A stretch of DNA of 64,000 nt, taken from positions 1,619,218-1,683,217 of the forward strand of contig JADKBM010000016.1 in the NCBI GenBank assembly GCA_016715115.1, written 5' to 3'. A model generated the notes under the pieces. The model made no database searches. It saw only the letters and a list, made by a program, of their open reading frames with translations, and was not told the DNA's origin. Every line of letters begins with the position of its first letter. Positions within the stretch are counted from its first letter, which is position 1. The position numbers and the translations under genes are program-made. Positions 53,773-63,571 of the stretch are shown piece after piece. Source of the DNA: Acidobacteriota bacterium. Its GTDB lineage: Bacteria > Acidobacteriota > Blastocatellia > Pyrinomonadales > Pyrinomonadaceae.

Positions 53773-56700
53773 ATGCGTTCACAAAATATAAGTCGTCTCC
53801 GCAATATCGCCCGGACGGGTCGCAAATTTATCGCAAAAACAAAGAGAATCATCACTCTCGGTATCACCGCGCGGCAATGGATGGCATCGATTATGATCTG
53901 CGCGATGCTTTCGCCGATGTTCACGATCTCAACCTACGGTTGGAATCGGGTTGAAACCGGTATTCCGGGAATCGGACCGGTCAACGAAGAACTGCCGGTC
54001 TGGGCCGAGGCCTATCGTTCGGCAAGCGCGGGGATTGAAGCGTGGTTAACGCCCTATCGTGCGGCAAATCGGGTTCAGGAAGCGCAAGCCGAAATCGGAT
54101 CCAAACCGGATGATCGATTCGCCGAACCGCTATCGGCCGGACCGGAGGTCAAGCCGCCCGATTCGGCGCCGCTTTTGAGAAAGGTGAAGCGGATTCAAAC
54201 GAAACTCAAGCCAAAGGTTCAGATCGCCGTCGGGGACTTGCTGGAATTGGCCGCGATGCCCGTTGACAAAAAGGGAGAGGCGGTTCAGGGATTGACGCCC
54301 CAGTGGAAATCGTCGAGTCCCGACATTCTCAAGATCGACGCCTCACAGGCGATTGCCGTCAAGCTGGGCAAATCAAAGCTTACGGTCTCCGCCGGAAGCG
54401 TCACGCAATCGTTTGACGTATCAATCGTCGAGCGGCCGGTTTCAAATGGCGCAAGTTCGTCACCGCTTTTCAGTCAGATTCCCGATAACGAACAGGGCTA
54501 TCTGTTCACGCCTGAAAACAACCTCGGGAACCCGCTCGGGCAGGTGGAGCCGAGCGCCAAAACGCCGGCCGCGGCGATCCGCTCGCGCGAACGCGCAGGC
54601 ATCGCCGATTATAGTTTTTCGCTGCCGGTCGCCGGAATATCGGGTCGCGGAATCGACGCCTCGATCGGCGCGACCTACAACAGCCGAATCTGGACGAAAT
54701 CTTACAATTCGAACGGTAGCCATTACATTTACGATGTCGAGGGCAGTTGGCTCGCGCCGGGATTCAATCTCAGCTTCGGATATCTCGATGTCAATTATCC
54801 GGCGAATCAGACCGTAGTCCCGTACTCGCTGACCGATCCAGACGGGACCCGGCACCAGCTGAATCCGGTTACGGTAAACGGACAAACGCACTACGAGACC
54901 GCCGACGGCTCGTTTATCCGCGTGGACGGGTACACCGCGACTTTCCCCGGCGGCACCAAGGTCCGTTACTGGACCGAAGGAACTTCGGGGTCGAGTTCGC
55001 GCCACTTTCCGACATCGATCACCGACCGTCACGGCAACTTCATTTCGACGGTTTACAAGGACACGTCCGGACGCCTCGATTATGTTCGCGACACTCTCAG
55101 CCGATATATCCGTTTTCACTACGACTCCTCGAACAAACTCGTCGCGGTTACCGTTCCGGGCTACGGAAGCGGACCGAACTCGCAGACGAGCGATCCGGCG
55201 CTTGACCGTCAAACGATTCGCTTTTATTACGAATCGCTCAGTCTTCAGTACGAAAACCGATTTGACGGCACGATTACGGTTCCCTACGGCGGAGAGCTTC
55301 AGGTGTTGAAGTATGTCTATTTTCCGGCGACGAATACCGGTTACAAATACGATTACTCAAGCTCGTACGGAATGATCTACCGCATCACGAGCTTTCGTGG
55401 AATGGTCGCGAGCACGAACAGCCTGACAACGACCGGAACGATAACGAGCGACGGTCAATGGGCCGCGTGGACGAAATACAACTATCCCGGGACCGATACC
55501 GAACCGCCGTCGTCAACGCTGAGCGACATGCCGAAATACAACAAGCGGATCGACGAGTGGCGGGGACGGACCAGCGACGGCAACCCGCCCGAGACGTACT
55601 TCAACGTTGTTGACGAAACCTCGACCCGAACGACGACGATCACGACTCCGGACGGAGCGGTCTCCGAAACCATCGCGAACAGAAATACGGCGGCATGGAA
55701 TGACGGCCTGATCACGCAAACTTCCCTCAAGGATTCCTCTGGAAATGTCTTTTCGAAAACGGCTTACACCTGGGAAGAAGGTTCGACAGTTTGGGGGCGC
55801 CACAATCCGCGGGTCAAGCGAACCGAGGTAACCAACGACGCCGGGCTGACAAAGGCGATCGTCCTCGAATACGTCGATCTCAACAATGTCGCCTGCGCTT
55901 ACAACAACGTCTGCCAGGTAAAGGAACACGACTACGCTGCGGCCGGCAGCAACGGTACGCTTCTTCGAAACACTGTTACGACGTACGAGACCGGCGCGTC
56001 CTACATCAACAACGGTCACCTTAATCTCCCGAAATCCGTTCGCGTCATCGCCGGCGGCGCGACCGTTGCGCGAACCGACTATAACTACGACACGCAGTCG
56101 CTTTTCACCTATTCGAACGCCGATGTCGGCGAAATGTACAACATCTCCTACAACCCGGCAACCGGATCGAGCCAGACGTATTGCGAACCGGGATGTTCCG
56201 GAACGCGTCAGAATTGCTGTTTCTCGATTCCGGGCTACAATTCGACGACCGGATATCGCGGCAACGTGACCGAGGTCAAGCAATTCGCGGACGCGACGAA
56301 CGAGAACGATCCATTGGCGAAAACCGACGTCATGAAATACGACAATGTCGGCAACCTTAGAGAAGCGCCGGTAAGTTGCTGTCAGCTCAAGAAATGGACT
56401 TATTCGAGCACGAACAAATACGCCTGGCCGGTCGAGGTCATCAACGGCGACGCCTCGCAGCTTACGACGCAGGCGACCTACGACTACAATACCGGCCTGA
56501 CCGAAACGACCGTCGATGAGAACAACCAGACCACCGATTACCAGTATGAGTCCGACACGCTCCGGCAGAAAAAGACCGTCTATCCGAACGGCGGCTACGT
56601 TCTCACCGAGTACAGCGACAAACTCGTCTCGAATCCGAGCGATCTCGTTCCCGGATTCGTGCGCACGACGACGACGCTCGACGCGAACAAGTCCGTCCAG

Positions 56701-59364
56701 AGCTACAGCTATTTCGACGGCCGCGGGTTCGGTTTCCGAAGCGCTTCGGAAACTCCGGACGGCTGGAGCATTTCGGCAAGTGAATTCGACAATTCAGGAC
56801 GACCGGTCAAGAGCTTCAATCCGTTTTTCGCTTCGACGCCAACCGGTTCTCCCGGCGGCACCGCGTACACGAAGATCCTGAACTACGATACGCTCGGCAG
56901 AGCAACCAGCGTCCAGCTTCAGGACACGACAACGGTTTCGACCGAATTCAGCACGATATCAACCACGCCTTCCGGCTTCAACAAGACGTTTGTGACGGTC
57001 ACCGATCAGGCGGGGAAGAAACGTAGGCAAGTGGCGGACTCGCTCGGCCGGACCGTTCGCGTCGATGAACCTGACGCAAACGGCAGTCTCGGTGCGGTCG
57101 CGTCGCCCAACCAGCCGACCTATTATGAATACGACGCGAATGACAATCTTTCGAAGGTTACCCAGTCGGACGGAACCGTCACGCAGGAACGCCTGTTCAA
57201 ATACGATTCGCTCTCGCGCCTGACGCACGAGCGGCAGGTCGAGGCGAATGCGACGCTCAACGACGCCGGGACGAAGGTCACCACGGGCGGTCTGTGGACG
57301 AAAGTCCTCACTTACAACGAAGACGGTCTTCTGACCGACGCGTACGACGCCAACGGAGTCCATACCGCGATGCAGTACGACGGTCTGAACAGGCTGAAGA
57401 AAGTGACTTACGAGGGAGAATCGGGCTACGAAACGCCCGACGTCGATTACTACTACGATCAGGCGCGATCCGGATTCCACAATATCGGCGCGCTGACGAA
57501 GGTTACCACGGCCGCCGTCACGGGAACGCAGGCGACGCCCGCGACCGAAACGCTCTACGATTACGATCTGATGGGGCGGCTGGTGAAGCATCAGCAGAAG
57601 ATCGGCGATCAGAGTTATCAGCTCGAATACGGTTACAATCTCGCGGGACAGCTCACGTCCGAGAGATATCCATCGGGCCGGATCGTGACCAACGGGTTCG
57701 ACGCCAAGGGCCGGATGTCATCGGTCGCCGACGCCGATCGGACGTATTTGAGCGGCGTCACGTTCGGCGCCAAAACGCTGCCGACCCAGATCGCGCTCGG
57801 CAACGGGACGGTTCAGAACTTCGATTTCAACGAACGGCTTCAGATGAAGTCGCAGGATCTGAAACGCGGGACCGAGGTCCTGCAGAAATACGAATACGGA
57901 TTCGGCGAACTCAATCCGCAGAGCCAGTTGAAAAACAACGGCAAACTCGAGAGCGTAGTCAGTTACATCGGCAGCCAAAAACAGTGGACGCAGAAGTTCA
58001 GTTACGATTCGGTCGGGCGTTTGAAGGAAGCGAGGGAAACGCGCGGCGACAACGAAGCGTTGTCCTACAAACAGGTCTTCGAATTCGACCGTTTCGGCAA
58101 CCTTTTCAGAAAGGCGACGTCGAACCCGACGACCGGACAGGACACGCCGATCGTCTTCACGCCGATCGAACCCGGCGACATCGACCCGGCGAAAAACCGC
58201 TTCACAAGCGCGTCGGGGACGGCGTACAATGACAATGGACAGGTCGTTACCGACGGCAAGTTCCGCAATCTCGGCTACGGGTACGATGCCAACGGACGCA
58301 CTGTCCGGGCGTCGGAAGCAAACAGGCCCGACGCGGTTTCGGTTTACGACGCGCTCGGGAACCGCGTGGCCGAGAAGGTCAATGATGTTTGGCAATTCGT
58401 GATCTATGACGCTTTCGGGAAGCTCGTCGCCGAGTACGGCGGGACCGTCCCGCAAGACGAGGGCGGGGTCAAGTATTACTTGCAGGACTGGCAGGGCTCG
58501 GTCCGCGCGGGTGTGAATGCCGCGGGATATGTTAAGTCGAGAACCGATCATCAGGCGTTCGGCGAGGACATCGGATCCGGCATCGGACTGAGAACGACGG
58601 CCCAGGGCTTCGGCGCACCGCAAGCGAACCGGCAAGGTTACGGCCTGACCGAAAAGGACTCGACGGGGCTCAACCACACGTGGTTCCGCAAAAACGAAAA
58701 CCGTGCCGGACGCTGGACATCGCCCGACCCCTACAACGGCTCGGCCTCGGTCGGCAATCCGCAAAGCTGGAATCGGTATTCGTATGTCGAAAGCCAGCCG
58801 ACGATTTTCGTCGATCCGAGTGGTCTGCGGATGGCGATTCCAATGTACACTTGCGAACCAGTCCTATATATCGATTGGTTTGTTACTGTCTGCACACTGA
58901 CCGGCTGGTGGATAGTCAACGATGATCCTGGCATCGGCACCTCAGGCGGCGAGCTAGGGGGCGGCGTCGATTCGGCTGGACCGGCGTCGAATGACCCGTC
59001 ATCAACTGGGGGTTGCAAAAGTGATTGGTGCAATCTTGATTGCCTTAAGAGAGAGGAGCGTGAATGTGAAAACAGCGCACGAAAGTATTTCAATGAAAAT
59101 GTGTCCTGGAATGTTGTGAAGGACACTCTTGGACTACCAGGCACTCTCCTTACGCTTGACTCCCTGAGAGGCCTGAGTGTCAAGAAGATATTGAAATTTG
59201 TAGTTACGAAAGCATTCTGGGGAGCCGCGGTATTGGGTGCGGTTTACGCGTTGTACGATACTACCCAACAAGCAGTCGCTATTGAAAACGAATGCAGAAA
59301 GCACATACCGAATAAGTGTGGCAAAGAATGCAGCGAATATCTACCGAAGGTGGGGCGAGCATGA
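53773..59364 (+). CDS. Secreted Rhs-repeat protein with variable C-terminal tip (tip 1)
   Basis: The 1,863-residue protein starts at ATG 53773; the long open frame upstream overlaps the FG-GAP gene out of frame and is rejected. A membrane/signal segment lies at residues 36-54 (WMASIMICAMLSPMFT). A BIG2-like immunoglobulin domain is near 145-220. Many YD/Rhs repeats follow (for example RITSFRGM, YDYNTGLTET, YDSLSRLTHERQ). The core ends near residue 1685 in the canonical PxxxxDPxGL motif (PTIFVDPSGL). Tip 1 (178 residues) is Cys-rich with a Gly/Ala-rich hydrophobic stretch (WGAAVLGAVYALYD). The Sec-type signal argues for export without a type VI carrier. The next gene overlaps by ATGA. Confidence 0.9.
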   Translation: MRSQNISRLRNIARTGRKFIAKTKRIITLGITARQWMASIMICAMLSPMFTISTYGWNRVETGIPGIGPVNEELPVWAEAYRSASAGIEAWLTPYRAANRVQEAQAEIGSKPDDRFAEPLSAGPEVKPPDSAPLLRKVKRIQTKLKPKVQIAVGDLLELAAMPVDKKGEAVQGLTPQWKSSSPDILKIDASQAIAVKLGKSKLTVSAGSVTQSFDVSIVERPVSNGASSSPLFSQIPDNEQGYLFTPENNLGNPLGQVEPSAKTPAAAIRSRERAGIADYSFSLPVAGISGRGIDASIGATYNSRIWTKSYNSNGSHYIYDVEGSWLAPGFNLSFGYLDVNYPANQTVVPYSLTDPDGTRHQLNPVTVNGQTHYETADGSFIRVDGYTATFPGGTKVRYWTEGTSGSSSRHFPTSITDRHGNFISTVYKDTSGRLDYVRDTLSRYIRFHYDSSNKLVAVTVPGYGSGPNSQTSDPALDRQTIRFYYESLSLQYENRFDGTITVPYGGELQVLKYVYFPATNTGYKYDYSSSYGMIYRITSFRGMVASTNSLTTTGTITSDGQWAAWTKYNYPGTDTEPPSSTLSDMPKYNKRIDEWRGRTSDGNPPETYFNVVDETSTRTTTITTPDGAVSETIANRNTAAWNDGLITQTSLKDSSGNVFSKTAYTWEEGSTVWGRHNPRVKRTEVTNDAGLTKAIVLEYVDLNNVACAYNNVCQVKEHDYAAAGSNGTLLRNTVTTYETGASYINNGHLNLPKSVRVIAGGATVARTDYNYDTQSLFTYSNADVGEMYNISYNPATGSSQTYCEPGCSGTRQNCCFSIPGYNSTTGYRGNVTEVKQFADATNENDPLAKTDVMKYDNVGNLREAPVSCCQLKKWTYSSTNKYAWPVEVINGDASQLTTQATYDYNTGLTETTVDENNQTTDYQYESDTLRQKKTVYPNGGYVLTEYSDKLVSNPSDLVPGFVRTTTTLDANKSVQSYSYFDGRGFGFRSASETPDGWSISASEFDNSGRPVKSFNPFFASTPTGSPGGTAYTKILNYDTLGRATSVQLQDTTTVSTEFSTISTTPSGFNKTFVTVTDQAGKKRRQVADSLGRTVRVDEPDANGSLGAVASPNQPTYYEYDANDNLSKVTQSDGTVTQERLFKYDSLSRLTHERQVEANATLNDAGTKVTTGGLWTKVLTYNEDGLLTDAYDANGVHTAMQYDGLNRLKKVTYEGESGYETPDVDYYYDQARSGFHNIGALTKVTTAAVTGTQATPATETLYDYDLMGRLVKHQQKIGDQSYQLEYGYNLAGQLTSERYPSGRIVTNGFDAKGRMSSVADADRTYLSGVTFGAKTLPTQIALGNGTVQNFDFNERLQMKSQDLKRGTEVLQKYEYGFGELNPQSQLKNNGKLESVVSYIGSQKQWTQKFSYDSVGRLKEARETRGDNEALSYKQVFEFDRFGNLFRKATSNPTTGQDTPIVFTPIEPGDIDPAKNRFTSASGTAYNDNGQVVTDGKFRNLGYGYDANGRTVRASEANRPDAVSVYDALGNRVAEKVNDVWQFVIYDAFGKLVAEYGGTVPQDEGGVKYYLQDWQGSVRAGVNAAGYVKSRTDHQAFGEDIGSGIGLRTTAQGFGAPQANRQGYGLTEKDSTGLNHTWFRKNENRAGRWTSPDPYNGSASVGNPQSWNRYSYVESQPTIFVDPSGLRMAIPMYTCEPVLYIDWFVTVCTLTGWWIVNDDPGIGTSGGELGGGVDSAGPASNDPSSTGGCKSDWCNLDCLKREERECENSARKYFNENVSWNVVKDTLGLPGTLLTLDSLRGLSVKKILKFVVTKAFWGAAVLGAVYALYDTTQQAVAIENECRKHIPNKCGKECSEYLPKVGRA
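58327..58827 (+). repeat. Rhs core 3' repeat R1
   Basis: This 501-bp segment of the Rhs core, from SVYDALGNRVAEKV to DPSGL, recurs at 59882-60383 and 61432-61928 and in shortened form at 62748-62916. The copies are near-identical, with scattered mostly synonymous changes. The tips behind them are unrelated. Confidence 0.9.
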
Positions 59365-59837
59365 ACAGACACGGTGAGTTCAAAGCGACGATGGTTTGGG
59401 CTTTTGTAATCTTCTCTGCGCTTTTTATTGGTTTGCCGCTTTGGTCTGAGCTAGGAACAGAGCAGCTCCAATCAATGGAGTTTTACGCCAACACGCTCTT
59501 AACATTCTCTTTATTGGCATTAGCATTTGTGATGTTTCGCCGACTGAGATATTGGTTTACATGGATGTTGGTTTTGGTAGTGTTGGCGGTGCTTGGCACA
59601 GGAATCGATCTACCCCATCGGTTTGTGGTTTATCCGGGTAAGCACTCGATCGTCGATGCCTTCTTAACGTTGATCGCAATATTGGCATTCTGGGTTCTCG
59701 AGAAGCTGGACGAAACTTATGTTGGATCGAATGTCTCCCAAGCCGGAAAATCTAATGCACTTGTCGATGAAGATGAGATTATCGCTCTGAACCTCAACGA
59801 TGAGAATTGCGAGGTAAAGACTGCACCGAACGATTAG
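59361..59837 (+). CDS. Small membrane protein, putative immunity to Rhs tip 1
   Basis: The 158-residue protein has about four hydrophobic segments (VWAFVIFSALFIGLPLW, LLTFSLLALAFVMF, WFTWMLVLVVLAVLGTG, IVDAFLTLIAILAFWVLE) and an acidic tail. Its ATG overlaps the Rhs stop codon by 4 bp (ATGA), the usual layout of toxin-immunity pairs. A role in immunity is inferred from this position, and no known immunity family is recognised. Confidence 0.55.
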   Translation: MNRHGEFKATMVWAFVIFSALFIGLPLWSELGTEQLQSMEFYANTLLTFSLLALAFVMFRRLRYWFTWMLVLVVLAVLGTGIDLPHRFVVYPGKHSIVDAFLTLIAILAFWVLEKLDETYVGSNVSQAGKSNALVDEDEIIALNLNDENCEVKTAPND

Positions 59838-59881
59838 CTTTTAAGCTGACACTGACCGCACCGTGCGACCACGGCGAATTC

Positions 59882-60383
59882 GCCCGATGCGGTTTCGGTT
59901 TACGACGCGCTGGGGAACAGGGTCGCCGAGAAGGTGAATGATGTTTGGCAATTCGTGATCTATGACGCTTTCGGGAAACTCGTCGCCGAATACGGCGGGA
60001 ATCCGCAGCAGGACGAGGGCGGCATCAAGTATTATTTGCAGGACTGGCAAGGCTCGGTCCGCGCGGGAGTCAATGCCGGCGGTTTCGTCAAATCGAGAAC
60101 GGACCATCAAGCGTTCGGCGAGGACATCGCATCCGGTGTCGGCCTGAGAACGACGGCCCAGGGCTTCGGCGCGCCGCAAGCGAACCGGCAAGGCTACGGC
60201 CTGACCGAAAAGGACTCGACGGGGCTCAATCACACCTGGTTCCGCAAAAACGAAAACCGCGCCGGAAGATGGACATCGCCCGACCCGTACAACGGCTCGG
60301 CCTCGGTCGGCAATCCGCAAAGCTGGAACCGTTATTCTTATGTCGAAAGCCAGCCGACGAATTTCGTCGATCCGAGCGGTTTG
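59882..60383 (+). repeat. Rhs core 3' repeat R2
   Basis: This is the second copy of the core 3' end (502 bp), ending in PTNFVDPSGL. It lacks the beginning of the Rhs gene and has no ATG of its own. The frame opens only at an internal GTG (59934). Confidence 0.9.
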
Positions 60384-60968
60384 CTGACGATGCATTGTGA
60401 GTTGCGTTTTGTTGTTCCGGTTACTTGCTCTCTTGGCGAGGGCGGAGAATGCGGATTTGACTGGGCGCGTGCCGGTTACGTCTACGTGTGTACGTTTGAG
60501 AATAGCCGGGTTGGCACTCGGGATCCTCGAAGTGTGAACCCTGGGAGCGGAGGAGGCTTTAATCAATTAGGTAGGGATCGGCCCTACCCTACCGGAAGCG
60601 ATGCCGACCGCAAGTATGAGAAATGTATGAAAGAGCGAGTCCGAAAGGATTATGAAAGATGGAAGGGGACGATTATCGATCTCGTTGGGAAAGTCGTGAT
60701 CAAAGGTGCCTTTACCGCTGTGATAGGTTTGCTTTCGGGCGCGCTGGGCGGCGCTTTGACGCGGAGTGCCTATGTTGCTCTTATCACCGGAGGAATCGGA
60801 GTTCTGACAACGGCGGCTGTGTCTGGTTTGATTGACAATGTCTTCGACATCAAGAAAGCCGGCGACGACTTTGTCAAAGACGTCGAGGATTCTCACGATA
60901 AGTGTTCATTGGATGCTTATGGCGAGCTAAAGCCGTTTCCGGGAGTTAGCCGCTTTCGATCGTGGTAG
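59934..60968 (+). CDS. Displaced Rhs C-terminal cassette, tip 2
   Basis: The 344-codon frame comprises the repeated core 3' end and a new tip (residues about 151-344). The tip has Cys-containing strands (VTCSLGEGGECGFDW), a Gly-rich linker (PGSGGGFNQL) and a large Gly/Ala-rich hydrophobic segment (LLSGALGGALTRSAYVALIT). It lacks a promoter or Shine-Dalgarno sequence at its beginning. It is likely silent unless recombined into the full gene through R2. A small membrane-protein gene follows. Confidence 0.7.
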   Translation: MNDVWQFVIYDAFGKLVAEYGGNPQQDEGGIKYYLQDWQGSVRAGVNAGGFVKSRTDHQAFGEDIASGVGLRTTAQGFGAPQANRQGYGLTEKDSTGLNHTWFRKNENRAGRWTSPDPYNGSASVGNPQSWNRYSYVESQPTNFVDPSGLLTMHCELRFVVPVTCSLGEGGECGFDWARAGYVYVCTFENSRVGTRDPRSVNPGSGGGFNQLGRDRPYPTGSDADRKYEKCMKERVRKDYERWKGTIIDLVGKVVIKGAFTAVIGLLSGALGGALTRSAYVALITGGIGVLTTAAVSGLIDNVFDIKKAGDDFVKDVEDSHDKCSLDAYGELKPFPGVSRFRSW

Positions 60969-61063
60969 TGTTTAGCGCTTTCATGAAGAAGTTGTGGATG
61001 GATTCTTAGCGCTTTCGATACCATTTGGCTTCGTTCGCATATTCTTGATTGAGGTATGAGTCA

Positions 61064-61396
61064 ATGGATCTTCTAGTTTATTCAATCTTGGTACTGTTTT
61101 ACCCTTTAATTCCGATCGTCGCTTTTGTCATTTTCGGTAAACAGTTCATATTTAGATCTCTTTGCCTTGCTTTCTTGATTGGGACCTGTTTGGCAGGCTG
61201 CGTCTTGTTGTTCGGTATGTCATATATGTGGAATTTGGGGCCGAACGAGGAAGTTGGTTCTTTCTTTGGTAATGGTCCGGCTGAAGCTATCCGGAGCATA
61301 TTCGGATGCTATATGCTTGCGCCAGCTTACTTCTCGCTTTGGGCACTTTTCGGAGGTGCCTGGATTGTGAGAAGTACGTCAACTCCGCGCTACTGA
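61064..61396 (+). CDS. Small membrane protein, putative immunity to tip 2
   Basis: The 110-residue protein starts at ATG 61064 with TTGAGG upstream and has about three hydrophobic segments (LVYSILVLFYPLIPIVAFVI, LAFLIGTCLAGCVLLFGM, YMLAPAYFSLWALFGGAWIV). It lies 95 bp after the tip 2 stop and just before R3. Immunity is inferred from position. Confidence 0.5.
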   Translation: MDLLVYSILVLFYPLIPIVAFVIFGKQFIFRSLCLAFLIGTCLAGCVLLFGMSYMWNLGPNEEVGSFFGNGPAEAIRSIFGCYMLAPAYFSLWALFGGAWIVRSTSTPRY

Positions 61397-61431
61397 AGAG
61401 TCCAGAAGACTTGGCATCAACCATCGGAATT

Positions 61432-61928
61432 GATCCGGTTTCGGTTTACGACGCGCTCGGGAACCGTGTGGCCGAGAAGGTCGATGATGTTTGGCAATTC
61501 GTGATCTATGACGCGTTCGGGAAACTCGTCGCCGAATACGGCGGGACTGTTCCGCAAGACGAGGGCAGCGTCAGGTTCTATCTGCAGGACTGGCAAGGCT
61601 CGGTCCGCGCGGGTGTCAACGCCGGCGGGTTTGTGAAATCGAGAACCGATCATCAGGCGTTCGGCGAGGAGATCGAATCAGGCATCGGACTCAGAACCGG
61701 AACCCAAGGCTATGGCGCTCCGGCCTCGAACCGGCAGGGCTACGGCCTGACCGAGAAGGACTCGACCGGGCTCAACCACACCTGGTTCCGCAAAACGAAA
61801 ACCGCGCCGGACGCTGGACATCGCCCGACCCATACAACGGATCGGCCTCGGTCGGCAATCCGCAAAGCTGGAACCGGTATTCGTATGTCGAAAACCAGCC
61901 GACGAACTTTGTTGATCCGAGTGGGTTG
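61432..61928 (+). repeat. Rhs core 3' repeat R3
   Basis: This is the third copy (497 bp). It contains a frameshift: the A5 run of the other copies (GCAAAAACGAAAAC) is A4 here near 61793. Confidence 0.9.
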
Positions 61929-62480
61929 AGTTTTTATGTCTGTTTTGACATTGTGACCTACGGAGGTTATGACAATCAACCAGGACATACGTACGCTCAT
62001 ACCGAGACCGTTTGCTTCGTATTTGGTGGCGGAGTTCCGGGAGGAGGAACGTTCGATACCGCCGGCAATCCCGGAAGCGGCGGAGGAGGAGATGAGTGTC
62101 CTCCATGGCCGACAGTCTGTCAGGCTCAAAAGGATCGGGAGGCGGCTCGCAACTTCGGACGGAAGCTTGCTTTACGTGAGCGAGAACAGAAAAAGAAGTT
62201 TCTCGAATGTTTCGAGCGTGAAATGAAGGAGGTCAGGCGACAGCTAAGTAACCTTATGGACAAGCACTTTGGAAAGTGGAAAGTAAAGGTTGGTCTTGGT
62301 GCAGGTTTGGGATTACTTTCCGCCGCCGGTCCGGGAATAGGAGCTTTGGGTGGAAGTGCCGTTGCACTTTGGGACTGGAAAGTAGAACTTGACGAATTCA
62401 ACCGCGACAGTTTCGAGCCGACTAGGCGCGCTGCAATCGAGACGTGCCGGGCAGAATCGGGATATCGAGGCAGAATATGA
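61432..62480 (+). pseudogene. Displaced Rhs cassette, tip 3, with a frameshift
   Basis: The core 3' end is in one frame up to the WFRK motif near 61793. A one-base loss in an A run moves the rest into the next frame, where it continues as the normal core end (PTNFVDPSGL) and then tip 3 (to 62480). Tip 3 is about 184 residues, with SFYVCFDIVTYGGYDNQP, a Gly-rich linker (NPGSGGGGDECPPW), a charged helix (ALREREQKKKFLECFEREMK) and a Gly-rich hydrophobic hairpin (GLGAGLGLLSAAGPGIGALG). The next gene overlaps the stop by ATGA. Confidence 0.75.
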
Positions 62481-62737
62481 ACTCTTTTCGGCTCAGTGAT
62501 TTGTTGTTGATCCCATTTGTCTTTGGCATAGCGATGTTTTTCTCGTCTATGTTTTCGGAGCAGAAGTGCGACGATCCGCATACGGCTTGGATAATAATTG
62601 CGATGATTCTGGCGTATCCTTTCTTCGGTTACGGCAGGCAGAGCACTCTCGTCGGAAACGTGACTTTTTGGAAATGGATCGGCGTTGTGGCGATCTTGGC
62701 CGTCTTCATCTGGATCGTACAACGCGGCGTGATTTGA
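62477..62737 (+). CDS. Small membrane protein, putative immunity to tip 3
   Basis: The 86-residue product starts at ATG 62477, overlapping the tip 3 stop by ATGA. It has two to three hydrophobic segments (LLLIPFVFGIAMFFSSMF, AWIIIAMILAYPFFGYG, WIGVVAILAVFIWIV). It shows no similarity to the other putative immunity proteins that I can see. Confidence 0.55.
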   Translation: MNSFRLSDLLLIPFVFGIAMFFSSMFSEQKCDDPHTAWIIIAMILAYPFFGYGRQSTLVGNVTFWKWIGVVAILAVFIWIVQRGVI

Positions 62738-62747
62738 ACAACGACCC

Positions 62748-62916
62748 GGCGACAGGCCTCAACCACACGTGGTTCCGCAAGAACGAAAACCGCGCCGGCC
62801 GCTGGACATCTCCCGACCCCTACAACGGTTCGGCCTCGGTCGGCAATCCGCAAAGCTGGAACCGGTATTCGTATGTCGAAAGCCAACCGACGAATTTCGT
62901 CGATCCGAGCGGACTT
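62748..62916 (+). repeat. Rhs core 3' repeat R4 (shortened)
   Basis: This 169-bp copy covers only the last third of the repeat unit, from the GLNHTWFRK stretch to DPSGL. The upper two thirds are missing. Confidence 0.85.
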
Positions 62917-63561
62917 GACGAGGAAGCTCCGATTTTCAGGATGGAAGTCCACACATGGGCTTCTACTTTCGCAAGTTGGTGGTGGATATTCTTTGGAGTT
63001 TCTCGAGTTCGCAATGGCGGCCATGTTGGGGAAGGAGGGGGCGGTGGTGATCCGAAGTTCGAACAGTGTGTTTCGCTGGCCCAAAAGACTTGGTCCTGTT
63101 CGGAACCTGATAAGCCAACTGAGGAAGAAATGAAGGCGTTTCTAACTGCGCTTGGTGAGGCAGTTGAAGATCTTAGTAAAGCAATCAAGCGGGCAAAAGA
63201 AGACTTCTGGCGCAAAAACGAAACACGTCGCCGTTTCTGTATTCGTCACTGCTGGCATCGCAGCTTATGCTGCTTATAAGGCAGGCCGGGCCGGTGCTTT
63301 GGTGGGTTCACTTGGCGGACCAGAAGGAGCGGTGTTAGGCGCAACTGCAGGTACTGATTGGCGGGGGCGGTTGCAATTTGGGCCGAAAGCGATAAACAGT
63401 GGTGTCGATGTTACCTGCGAAAAGAAGACTTTTGGACAGAGTATAAACGAATCCGACGCAACAATCCGGTGGCTTCCGATTGGGCAGACTGGTACGAAGG
63501 GTACCGACAGGCGCTCGGAGATTGTTATGGGCAAATGCGGTGCGAAGTCAATCACGAATGA
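62748..63561 (+). pseudogene. Displaced Rhs cassette, tip 4, frameshifted twice
   Basis: A shortened core repeat (62748-62916) opens with ATGLNHTWFRKNENRAGRW and ends PTNFVDPSGL. Tip 4 begins DEEAPIFRMEVHTWASTF, with a Gly run. Near 63213 at the A5 run in GCGCAAAAACGAAA the sensible frame changes, giving a Gly/Ala-rich segment (TAGIAAYAAYKAGRAGAL). Near 63360, at a G5 run, it changes again, giving ESDKQWC and DWADWYEGYRQALGDCYGQM up to a stop at 63561. The cassette seems inactive as it stands, unless the sequence has errors. Confidence 0.6.
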
Positions 63562-63571
63562 GAGTGCCGAG

